A DNA stretch of 7,634 nt from Streptosporangiaceae bacterium (GTDB taxonomy: Bacteria; Actinomycetota; Actinomycetes; Streptosporangiales; Streptosporangiaceae). Location of the stretch: NCBI GenBank assembly GCA_030040475.1, contig JASHTQ010000725.1, positions 1 through 7,634 of the forward strand, read 5' to 3'. Shown piece by piece: positions 1-7,100 of the stretch. The translations under genes were made by a program, and so were the position numbers. Below the pieces are notes generated by a model. The model saw only the letters and a list, made by a program, of their open reading frames with translations. It ran no database searches and was not told the origin of the DNA. Position 1 is the stretch's first letter, and every line of letters starts with the position of its first letter.

Positions 1-1560
1 CTCACCGACGATCAGGCGGTCGCCCTGCTGAACGCCGACGGGCCCGACCTCGAGGCGCTGGCCGGCATCGCCGACGGCCTGCGCCGCGACGTGATCGGCG
101 ACGACGTGACCTACGTCGTAACCCGCAACATCAACTTCACCAACGTCTGCTACACCGGCTGCCGGTTCTGCGCGTTCGCCCAGCGCCGTACCGATGCCGA
201 CGCGTACACCCTCTCCCTCGAGCAGATCGGCGACCGCGCCGCCGAGGCCTGGGACGCCGGCGCAACCGAGGTCTGCATGCAGGGAGGCATTCACCCCGAT
301 CTACCGGGAACAGCATATTTCGAAATCGCTTCCGAAGTCAAGCGACGTTGCCCGGATCTTCACGTCCATGCGTTCTCCCCGATGGAAGTGGTCAACGGCG
401 CGTCCCGAACCGGCCTGCCGATCAGGGAGTGGCTGGTGCGGGCCAAGGAGGCAGGCGTCAGCTCACTGCCCGGAACGGCGGCGGAGATACTCGACGACGA
501 CGTGCGCTGGGTGCTGACCAAGGGCAAGCTGCCCGCCTCGGTTTGGATCGAGGTGATCAGCACCGCCCACGAACTCGGCCTGCCCACCTCGGCGACGATG
601 ATGTACGGGCACGTCGACACCCCGGCGCACTGGGTCGGCCACCTGCGCGTGATCAGGTCGATCCAGGAGCGCACCGGCGGCTTCACCGAGTTCGTGCTGC
701 TGCCGTTCATCCATGCGAACGCTCCCATCTACCTGGCCGGCCTGGCCAGGCCCGGGCCGACCAGGCGGGAGAACCGCGCCGTGCACGCGGTCGCCAGGCT
801 GCTGCTGCACGGATCGATCGACTCGATCCAGTGCTCCTGGGTCAAGCTGGGCGACGAGGGCTGCCGGGACGTGCTCCGCGGCGGCGCCAACGACCTCGGC
901 GGCACGCTGATGGAGGAGACGATCAGCCGGATGGCCGGCGCCGACCACGGCTCGTATAAGACGATCAGCGGGCTGCGCTCGATCGTGGCGCCGCTCGGTC
1001 GGCCCATGCGCCAGCGGACCACCACCTACGGCGAGGTCACGGCGGAGCGGCTCGCCGCCGCGGCCGCCACCGACGGCGTCTGCGCCTCGGTTCGGGCCGG
1101 CCTGCCGATCCTGAGCGCGTTAGCGCGCCGCTGCGCGTCAGCGGACCAGCAGGAAGTCGCCGGGGTCGCGGGGCGGGCGCTGCCTGGCCCGCTCCGCGGG
1201 GTGGCCGACGGCGACGGCGCCCATCGGCCGCCAGCCGGCCGGCAGGTCCAGGACGTCGGCGGCGAGATCCTGGCAGAACAGGGTGCTGGAGATCCACGCC
1301 GAGCCCAGCCCCTCGACGGCCAGCGCGATCAGCAGGTTCTGTACCGCCGCGCCCATCGAGACGGTGAACATCGCCTGCTCAGACCGGTTGCGCCGCTCGT
1401 CTGGGTAGTCGTGTGCGGCGTCGGTGACCAGGCACGGCACGATGATCAGCGGCGCGTCCCGCAGCACGTCGCCGCGGCGCAGCCTGCGGGCGATCTGCTC
1501 CGGCGTGAAACCGTCGCCGCGCAGGTCGGCGGTCCAGGCCTCGCGCATCGCGTCCAATAG
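1..1560 (+). CDS. fbiC: F420 precursor Fo synthase, CofH-type C-terminal half (5' partial, lacks expected stop)
   Basis: This radical SAM enzyme joins tyrosine-derived 4-hydroxybenzyl to 5-amino-6-(ribitylamino)uracil; its CofG-type partner activity then closes the ring to Fo, the F420 chromophore. The frame is open from base 1, so the start lies outside. In actinobacteria CofG and CofH are usually fused as FbiC, and the first ~45 residues seen look like the linker, but a separate cofH cannot be excluded. The radical SAM cluster motif CX3CX2C is C50, C54 and C57 (window codon numbering). Other conserved blocks are MQGGIHP (93-99), HAFSPME (123-129), QCSWVKLG (277-284) and GGANDLGGT (294-302). 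Recognisable homology ends about codon 370 (base ~1110, LPIL). The frame then continues to a TAG at 1558-1560, adding about 150 residues antisense to fbiB that look meaningless. The true end is probably near 1112-1114, with a one-base change hiding the stop. Family call is firm; the end is uncertain. Confidence 0.9.
   Translation, partial: LTDDQAVALLNADGPDLEALAGIADGLRRDVIGDDVTYVVTRNINFTNVCYTGCRFCAFAQRRTDADAYTLSLEQIGDRAAEAWDAGATEVCMQGGIHPDLPGTAYFEIASEVKRRCPDLHVHAFSPMEVVNGASRTGLPIREWLVRAKEAGVSSLPGTAAEILDDDVRWVLTKGKLPASVWIEVISTAHELGLPTSATMMYGHVDTPAHWVGHLRVIRSIQERTGGFTEFVLLPFIHANAPIYLAGLARPGPTRRENRAVHAVARLLLHGSIDSIQCSWVKLGDEGCRDVLRGGANDLGGTLMEETISRMAGADHGSYKTISGLRSIVAPLGRPMRQRTTTYGEVTAERLAAAAATDGVCASVRAGLPILSALARRCASADQQEVAGVAGRALPGPLRGVADGDGAHRPPAGRQVQDVGGEILAEQGAGDPRRAQPLDGQRDQQVLYRRAHRDGEHRLLRPVAPLVWVVVCGVGDQARHDDQRRVPQHVAAAQPAGDLLRRETVAAQVGGPGLAHRVQ
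1112..1140. terminator. Candidate bidirectional hairpin between convergent fbiC and fbiB ends
   Basis: TGA (1112-1114) pairs with TCA (1138-1140) and CGCG (1116-1119) pairs with CGCG (1134-1137), with G1115 bulged and a GC-rich loop of about 14 bases. The right arm contains the fbiB stop codon; the left arm contains a TGA in the frame next to that of fbiC. There is no T-tract, which is common for actinobacterial terminators, but GCGC-rich sequence forms short stems by chance. The role is inferred from its place between convergent genes. Confidence 0.3.
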
Positions 1561-2421
1561 CACCGTCCTGGCCTCCGCCGTCTCCAGGATGACGAAACGC
1601 CATGGCTCGCTGTGATGCGGCGCGGGTGCGGTCAGCGCGGTGCCGATCGCCCGGCGGATCGCGCCCGGGTCGACCGGCTCGGCGGTGAACGCGCGGATGG
1701 TCCTGCGGGCGAGCGGAACGTCCGCCGACCCGAACCGGAACATGTCCTCGTCGGCGGAGCGGATGAGGGCTCGCGCGCCCGGCCCGTCCTGCTCGGTCAC
1801 CAGGTCGGCCAGCCCGCGCACGACCGCGACAGGGACGCCGAGCGCCTTGCCCTTGACCAGGTCGCCCGCGGCCGCGATCTCGTCGGCGACGGCGGCCACG
1901 GTCACCTCGAGGATGTTGCCGAAGGTGTCGGCCTCGCCGCGATGGTCGCGCGCCGGGAGCACGCCCGCCGCGCCGATGGCGTTGTCGGTCTGCCCGGCCC
2001 GCCACGGCCTGCCCATGGTGTCGGTCACGACCACGCCGAGCCGGGCGCCGGTCAGGGTCTGCAGCGCCTTGCGCAGCCGCCGGGCCGACTCGTCGGGATC
2101 GGCGGGCAGCAGCACCACGGTGCCCGGCGCGGTGTTGGACTCATCCACTCCGGCGGCGGCAAGGACCAGGCCGTGCCGGGTCTGGGCGATGGTCGTGCCG
2201 CCGCGCCGCGCGACCACCCGCACGGTCTCGGCCTCGATCGCCTGATCCCGCGAGGCGGTCACCACCCGGCCCTCGGCCTTGCTGACGACCTTCGAGGTGA
2301 TCACCAGGATGTCGCCGTCGCGCAGATCGGCCGCGCCCGCCACGATGAGCGCGGCAAGGTCCGCCCCGGCCGTGACCTCCGGCAGCCCGGTGACCGCGGC
2401 GATCGTCACGGGGCCGGTCAT
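1138..2421 (-). CDS. fbiB: Bifunctional F420:L-glutamate ligase / dehydro-F420 reductase FbiB
   Basis: The 427-residue protein is slightly shorter than M. tuberculosis FbiB (about 448). The N-terminal ~235 residues are the CofE-type GTP-dependent ligase that adds gamma-linked glutamates. Visible blocks are [10 protein letters not shown] (43-52), DESN (93-96), [17 protein letters not shown] (134-150), DTFGN (165-169) and [11 protein letters not shown] (187-197). From about residue 236 a nitroreductase-like FMN domain follows, with [17 protein letters not shown] and GLGSAWISS; in mycobacteria this domain reduces dehydro-F420-0. I chose the ATG at 2421-2419 because its A and TG overlap the fbiA stop (ATGA), the family N-terminus fits, and a weak GGAAG lies about 10 bases upstream. 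The frame stays open further upstream to about 3009, but that is a shadow of fbiA. TGA stop at 1140-1138. It is co-transcribed and probably translationally coupled with fbiA. Confidence 0.96.
   Translation of the reverse strand: MTGPVTIAAVTGLPEVTAGADLAALIVAGAADLRDGDILVITSKVVSKAEGRVVTASRDQAIEAETVRVVARRGGTTIAQTRHGLVLAAAGVDESNTAPGTVVLLPADPDESARRLRKALQTLTGARLGVVVTDTMGRPWRAGQTDNAIGAAGVLPARDHRGEADTFGNILEVTVAAVADEIAAAGDLVKGKALGVPVAVVRGLADLVTEQDGPGARALIRSADEDMFRFGSADVPLARRTIRAFTAEPVDPGAIRRAIGTALTAPAPHHSEPWRFVILETAEARTVLLDAMREAWTADLRGDGFTPEQIARRLRRGDVLRDAPLIIVPCLVTDAAHDYPDERRNRSEQAMFTVSMGAAVQNLLIALAVEGLGSAWISSTLFCQDLAADVLDLPAGWRPMGAVAVGHPAERARQRPPRDPGDFLLVR
2418..2421 (-). other. ATGA stop/start overlap coupling fbiA and fbiB
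   Basis: Read on the minus strand, bases 2421-2418 are ATGA: the ATG starts fbiB and the TGA ends fbiA. This four-base overlap is the classic arrangement for translational coupling and fixes the fbiB start. Confidence 0.9.
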
Positions 2422-3374
2422 CGGCGCGGCTTCCGGGCCAGCTCTACGGCCAGGTCGACGGCCGCGCGCGCGATCGCCGCGGTTGACGGCATGTCGCGCA
2501 TGTACAGCGGCATGGCGCGGACCTCGATGCCGGCCAGCGCCGGGTCGTCGGTCGCGGCCTTGTCCTGGTCGTCGACCAGCCAGCCGTCGATCAGGTCCGG
2601 CCCGTAGTGCGCGCCGACCGCGGCGGCGGTGGTCGCCACGCCGATGGTTGCCAGGCATGCGTCGGCCATCCCGCGCACCGGCGCGCCGCCGATAATGGGC
2701 GACACGCCGACTACGGTCTTCGCCGCCACCGCGGCCCTGATGCCGGGCACGGCAAGGATGGTGCCGATGCTTACCACCGGGTTCGACGGCGGGAACAGAA
2801 CCACGTCCGCCGCGGCGATCGCGTCGAGCACGCCAGCAGCCGGGACGGCCCGCTCCGCGCCGGTCGCGATGATCGCGGTCGCGGCGGGTTCCGCGTGCAG
2901 CCGCACCCACCATTCCTGGAAGTGCACCTCGCGCCCGTCGGCGGCGAGCAGCACGTGCGTCTCGACCGGATCGTCGGACATCGGCAGCAGCCGGACGCCC
3001 GGCTGCCACCGCCGGCAGAGCACCTCGGTGACAGCGGCCAGCGGCTGGCCCGCCGCGAGCAGCTGGCTGCGCAGGATATGCGTGGCGAAATCCCGGTCGC
3101 CGAGGGTGAACCAGTCCGGGCTCGCGCCGTAGGCGGCGAGTTCGGCCCGGATGCTGAAGGTCTCCTCGGCGCGGCCCCAGCCCTGTTCCGCGTTGATGCC
3201 GCCGCCCAGCGTGTACATGACGGTGTCCAGGTCAGGGCAGACCCGCAGGCCGAACAGCGTGATGTCGTCGCCGGTGTTCCCGATGACGGTGATCTCGGCG
3301 TCAGGGGCGGCCAGCTTCAGCCCGCGGAGAAACCGCGCGGCACCCACGCCGCCTGCCAGCACGGTGATGCGCAT
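2418..3374 (-). CDS. fbiA: Phosphoenolpyruvyl/2-phospho-L-lactate transferase FbiA (CofD family)
   Basis: The 318-residue cytoplasmic enzyme moves the phosphoenolpyruvyl (mycobacteria) or phospholactyl (archaea) group from a GDP-linked donor onto Fo, giving (dehydro-)F420-0. Family blocks are the N-terminal nucleotide-binding strand and loop [10 protein letters not shown] (6-15), NTGDD (33-37) and, further on, [13 protein letters not shown], a GDRDFATH motif, [21 protein letters not shown] and SPIIGG. The length is close to M. tuberculosis FbiA (about 331). The ATG at 3374-3372 places the conserved first strand right at the N-terminus, so it is secure. The bases just upstream are pyrimidine-rich (CTTTTCCTT) with no Shine-Dalgarno sequence, so initiation may be weak or from a leaderless transcript. 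It is first gene of the fbiA-fbiB unit and divergent from whiB, as in M. tuberculosis. The donor-making enzyme (FbiD/CofC) is not in this window. Confidence 0.96.
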   Translation of the reverse strand: MRITVLAGGVGAARFLRGLKLAAPDAEITVIGNTGDDITLFGLRVCPDLDTVMYTLGGGINAEQGWGRAEETFSIRAELAAYGASPDWFTLGDRDFATHILRSQLLAAGQPLAAVTEVLCRRWQPGVRLLPMSDDPVETHVLLAADGREVHFQEWWVRLHAEPAATAIIATGAERAVPAAGVLDAIAAADVVLFPPSNPVVSIGTILAVPGIRAAVAAKTVVGVSPIIGGAPVRGMADACLATIGVATTAAAVGAHYGPDLIDGWLVDDQDKAATDDPALAGIEVRAMPLYMRDMPSTAAIARAAVDLAVELARKPRR

Positions 3375-3469
3375 AAGGAAAAGTGTCGCAGGTCCGGTCC
3401 GCGCCCGTGCCGTGCGGCCCGGCCGCCGTGGACCACTACCCCTAAGTCCTCACTGGTACCACAGGCAAC

Positions 3470-3515
3470 AGTGATCTAGCTGAGACTCACCTGAACCGGG
3501 GTTTCCGAGTGATCT
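3470..3515. repeat. Pair of 8-bp direct repeats AGTGATCT in the fbiA-whiB spacer
   Basis: AGTGATCT occurs at 3470-3477 and again at 3508-3515, 38 bases apart start to start. Both lie upstream of the proposed whiB promoter and between the divergent genes. The relatively AT-rich spacer makes chance recurrence possible, but a duplicated site for a DNA-binding protein is also plausible. I do not recognise it as a known operator. The short palindrome TGAG-A-CTCA (3481-3489) lies between the copies. Confidence 0.35.
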
Positions 3516-3543
3516 TTCTCGCATCTTGGACATCCGGCCGACC

Positions 3544-3574
3544 ATTATCACCTTTCCAGCTTGACGTGAAGCAA
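3544..3574 (-). promoter_or_regulatory. Weak candidate promoter for fbiA-fbiB
   Basis: On the minus strand GATAAT (3549-3544) resembles a -10 box. TTGCTT (3574-3569) could be the -35, but the 19-base spacing is long. It would start transcription near 3537, about 160 bases ahead of fbiA, and would overlap the whiB promoter region back to back. The match is modest and a nearer promoter could exist. Confidence 0.25.
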
Positions 3575-3590
3575 GACACGCGAGTGTAAT
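3561..3590 (+). promoter_or_regulatory. Housekeeping-type promoter for whiB
   Basis: TTGACG (3561-3566) and TGTAAT (3585-3590) each match five of six bases of the sigma-70/HrdB consensus boxes and are separated by 18 bases. The start would be about 3597, leaving a leader of roughly 65 bases before the GTG of whiB. A GACAC pentamer, the core recognised by the sporulation regulator WhiA in Streptomyces, lies in the spacer at 3575-3579; a five-base match alone is weak evidence. Confidence 0.6.
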
Positions 3591-3651
3591 TTCATTGATG
3601 TGATTCTCGCCGCCACGAACACGGGCGAGATCGGGGGATCGACATGGGGAG

Positions 3652-3656
3652 GGAGG
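3652..3656 (+). promoter_or_regulatory. Shine-Dalgarno sequence that decides the whiB start
   Basis: GGAGG followed by a 5-base spacer precedes the GTG at 3662. It is within the purine-rich run 3647-3657 and lies downstream of the ATG at 3644, so it supports the GTG rather than that ATG. The ATG has only a run of G residues (3633-3638) in front of it. Confidence 0.7.
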
Positions 3657-3661
3657 ATGCC

Positions 3662-3937
3662 GTGACCGAGGTGATCGTCCCGCTGGTGCAGGTCTTCGTC
3701 CGACCGGACGACGTCGAAGAGCTGGGCTGGCAGGACCAGGCGCTGTGCGCGCAGACCGACCCGGAAGCGTTCTTCCCGGAAAAGGGAGGCTCGACCCGGG
3801 AGGCCAAGCGCGTCTGTCGGAGCTGCGAGGTCCGGGCCGAGTGCCTGGAGTACGCCCTTGAGCATGACGAGCGCTTCGGCATCTGGGGCGGCATGTCCGA
3901 GCGGGAGCGCCGTCGGCTGAAGCGCCAGGCCATCTAG
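3662..3937 (+). CDS. whiB: WhiB-family iron-sulfur transcription factor (WhiB/WhiB2 type)
   Basis: This small [4Fe-4S] regulator partners with the principal sigma factor. In Streptomyces WhiB, with WhiA, triggers sporulation septation; the mycobacterial counterpart WhiB2/WhmD is needed for septation. From the GTG at 3662 it has 91 residues. The four cluster cysteines are C29, C52, C55 and C61 (C-X22-C-X2-C-X5-C), followed by the turn motif GIWGG (73-77) and a basic DNA-contact tail, SERERRRLKRQ. The stretch CAQTDPEAFFPEKGGSTREA matches Streptomyces WhiB almost exactly. I prefer GTG because the protein then begins MTEV, as Streptomyces WhiB begins MTE, and because of the strong upstream GGAGG. 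The alternative in-frame ATG at 3644 would add six residues. TAG stop at 3935-3937. It is divergent from fbiA and not an obvious operon partner of the glycosyltransferase 188 bases downstream. Confidence 0.95.
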   Translation: MTEVIVPLVQVFVRPDDVEELGWQDQALCAQTDPEAFFPEKGGSTREAKRVCRSCEVRAECLEYALEHDERFGIWGGMSERERRRLKRQAI

Positions 3938-4032
3938 GGCGCCACGCTATCGAGGGGCCATCCAGGGAAATCGATACATCGCACGTTCGCCCTGCTGAGC
4001 CTGACCTGGCTGTGTATGGTTAATTCTGTCGT

Positions 4033-4069
4033 GAGCGCGGGGGTTGACGTTCACGTAGTCCACGCGCTC
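4033..4069 (+). terminator. Inverted repeat between whiB and the glycosyltransferase, possible terminator
   Basis: GAGCGCG (4033-4039) and CGCGCTC (4063-4069) are perfect 7-base arms around a 23-base loop. The loop carries TTGACG (4044-4049) and an ACGT-TC-ACGT element. No T-tract follows. It could end whiB transcription or be a regulatory site for the gene downstream. The rest of the 188-base spacer (3938-4125) shows no convincing gene or RNA. Confidence 0.3.
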
Positions 4070-4116
4070 TTGCCGGGCGGGTAGCCGCACTGGGGCGCCG
4101 ATGCCTACGCCGCGAG

Positions 4117-4128
4117 CAAGGATCCTTG
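4117..4128 (+). promoter_or_regulatory. Palindrome combining ribosome-binding site and TTG start of the glycosyltransferase
   Basis: CAAGGATCCTTG is a perfect 12-base palindrome. Its left half supplies the Shine-Dalgarno-like AAGGA (4118-4122) and its last three bases are the proposed TTG start. In RNA it could fold as a 4-bp stem with a GATC loop and hide both signals; in DNA it could be bound by a dimeric protein. The spacing from GGA to TTG is short (3 bases). Confidence 0.4.
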
Positions 4129-7100
4129 ACACAAACCGTACCGAGCCGCCGTCATATCGTCACCGCCGTGCTGGTAGCGCACGACGGTGCTCGATTCTTG
4201 CCGGGTCTGATCCAGGCAATGCGCGCGCAGACGCAACCCGTGCACCGAGCCGTCGGGGTCGATACCAGCAGCAGTGACCGCAGCGGGGCGATGCTGACCG
4301 AGCTGCTTGGCCCGGGAGCGGTCTTCGGCATGGAACCCGATACCGGGTACGGCACCGCCATTTCCCGTGCCCTGCAGCACCCGGCGGCGCGCGCTCCGGT
4401 GCCTGCGCAGGGTCCGGATCAGGAGACGCCGGTCGAGTGGATCTGGCTGCTGCATGACGACTGCGAACCGGCGCCCGACGCCCTTGAGCAGCTGCTGAGG
4501 GCCGCCAGCCGGAGCAAGACCACCGCGGTGCTCGGCCCGAAGCTTCGGGACCTGGCCGACCGGCGCGTGCTGCGTGAGGCAGGCATCACCGTCGACCGGG
4601 CCGGCCGTCGCGTCACCGGGATCGAGCTCGGCGAGATCGACCAGGGCCAGCACGACGGGAACCGTGCCGTGGTGGCCGTCAGTTCCGCGGGCATGCTGGT
4701 CCGCCGCGACGTCTGGGACCAGCTCGGCGGCTTCGATGCCAACCTGCCGCTCGGCCGCGACGACGTCGACTTCTGCTGGCGCGCGCACGCTGCGGGCTAC
4801 GACGTCCGGGTGGTCACCGACGCCGTCGTGTTCCACCGGGAGCTTTCCGCCAGGCAGATCAGGAAGGCCCCCGCGGCGGGCGGGCGGCCGCGCATGCTGG
4901 ACCGGCGCGGGGCGCTGTACGTGTTCGCCGTGAACGTGCCGTTCGGCCCGATGCTCGTCATGATCGCGGGCTGCGTCGCGGGCACGCTTGTCCGCGCGAC
5001 CTACTTCCTGATCACCAAGCAGCAGCGCAAGGCCTGGGATCAGCTCGGCGCGCTGGCCTGGCTGACCCGTCACCCGCTGAAGGTGTGGCGGGCCCGGCGC
5101 CGCCGCGCCGCCACCCGTAAGCACGGCTACGCGGTGCTGCGCGATCAGCTGCCGAAGGGCCGGACGCCGGCCAAGCTGGCGGAATCGATGGCCGGCCTGT
5201 TGTCCCGCGGCCCGGCCTACGAGGGCGGCGGGCTGCATTCGGCCATCACCGACGGGGGCGAGGACGACCTCCTGCTGCCGAACGAGAATTCCGTCATCCG
5301 GCGCGTCCTGACCAACCCCGGCGTGCTGCTGTGCGCGGGCCTCGTCGTGGTCGCGCTGGTCGCCGAGCGCTCGGTGGTAGGCCCGGTGCTGACCGGTTCC
5401 GGCACGCTCAGCGGCGGCGCGCTCGTGCCCGCCTGGGGCGGCGCGAGTGAGCTGTGGCGCGAGTACCTAGCGGGATACCACGCCACCGGGGTCGGGTCGG
5501 CTGCCAGCGCGCCGCCCTACCTTGCCGTGGTCGCCGCGCTGGCGACCCTGCTCGCGGGCAAGACCTGGCTCGCCGTCGACGTGCTGCTCCTGGGCTGCGT
5601 GCCCGCCGCCGGGGTAACGGCGTTCCTCGCTGCCCGCCGGGTCACCGCCGCGGTGCCGGCCAGGCTATGGATCGCGGGCACGTACGCGCTGCTGCCGGTG
5701 GCCATGGGCGCGGTGGCGGCCGGCCGCATCGGCACAGCGGTCGCGTTCGTCCTGCTCCCGCTCATCGCGGTCGCCCTCGGGCGGATCCTCACCGGGCCGT
5801 CGCCGACCAAGCCGTCGCGCTTCACCACCCGCAGGGCGGCCTGGGCGGCCGCCCTGCTGATCGCGGTGGCTGCGGCATTCGTGCCGCTCATCTGGGCCAT
5901 CGCGGTGGTCGCCGCGCTGGCGGCGCTGGCGGCCTGGCGTTGGCTACCCCCGTCCGCCGCGCTGAGCGCGGTGATCGTCGCCGTGGTGCCAGGGGCGGTT
6001 CTGCTCCCCTGGACCTTCCACCTGTTCGCCAGCCCGTCTGCCTTCCTGCTCGAGGCCGGGCTGGCCCGTCCTGGCATGGCCGCCGCCGGATTGCGGCCGG
6101 GATCGCTGCTGCTGCTCAGCCCCGGCGGCCCCGGGCTGCCTCCGGTATGGGTGACCGCGGGCCTGGTGCTGCCGGCGTTCTGCGCACTGCTGCTCCGCAG
6201 GCGCGCGGTCCTCGTGTACTCGGGCTGGGCCGTCGCACTGGCCGGCCTGGCGGTGGCCCTGGTCGTGAGCCGGGTACGGGTCACGCCGCCGCAGGGCGGT
6301 TCGGCCGTCAGCGCCTGGCCGGGCGTTGCGATCGCCATCGCGGCGGCAGGCCTGCTGCTGGCGGCCGTGCCCGTGATCGAGGCGCTTTGGCGCGCGGCCG
6401 GGTCAAGGAAAGACAGGCCGGGCGAAGCCCAGCCCGAGGCGAGGCCGCGGTGGCGCTCGCTGGCCCTGATGGCCGCTCTGGCGGCGACCGTTTCCGCGCC
6501 GCTGCTCGCGGCGGGCTGCTGGCTCACCACGGGCGTGCGCGGGCCGCTGACCACGGCTGCCCCGCAGATCCTGCCCGCCTTCGTGGCGGCCGCCTCGGCC
6601 GGCCCCGACCGGCCAAGGACGCTGGTCCTCCGGCAGGATGGCGGCGTCCTCGCCTACACCGTGCTGCGTACCTCCGACCCGACGCTGGGCGAACCCGAGC
6701 TGACCCAGTCGGTCCCGGCCACCCGCGCGCTCGACGCCGCCGTGGCCTCGCTGGCCGCCGCCTCCGATGGCGACGGCGGCGACCCGAGCCAGGCGCTCAG
6801 CCAGTTCGATATCGGCTACGTGCTGCTGCCTGCGCCGATCGACCAGACGCTAGCGCGCCAACTCGACGGCGCGGCCGGGCTCGTGTCGCTGACCCAGGCG
6901 CCGGCGTACGACTTGTGGCGGGTCGCGGGAACCGTGGCACGGGTGCGCATCGTCACCTCCGGCGGAACCGTGATACCTGTTCCCTCCGGGTCCGTCGGCG
7001 CAGGGGCAATCGTACCGGCCGGGATGTCGGGCACGCTGCTGCTCGCGGAGGCCGCCGGCGGCTGGTCCGCGACCCTGGACGGGCGGCCGCTGGCCAGCCT

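Noticed and set aside
2422..3009. Upstream extension of the fbiB frame to a 623-residue protein
   Set aside because: The extra residues are Arg/Ala/Gly-rich shadow of fbiA in another frame, and the ATGA overlap gives a proper fbiB start.
1612..3479. Plus-strand open frames opposite fbiB and fbiA
   Set aside because: They are antisense shadows with compositionally biased products, opposite two well-identified genes.
4031..4084. Possible 17-codon leader ORF starting GTG before the glycosyltransferase
   Set aside because: No clear ribosome-binding site, no attenuator-like codon run, and it overlaps the inverted repeat; not supportable.
4126..4158. TTGACA (4126-4131) with CATATC (4153-4158) as a promoter giving a leaderless GTG at 4168
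   Set aside because: The 21-base spacing is too long and the shorter protein would lose part of the first GT2 strand; kept only as a minor alternative to the TTG start.
4105..5238. Minus-strand open frame of 377 codons
   Set aside because: It is antisense to the conserved GT2 motifs and its product has no recognisable domain.
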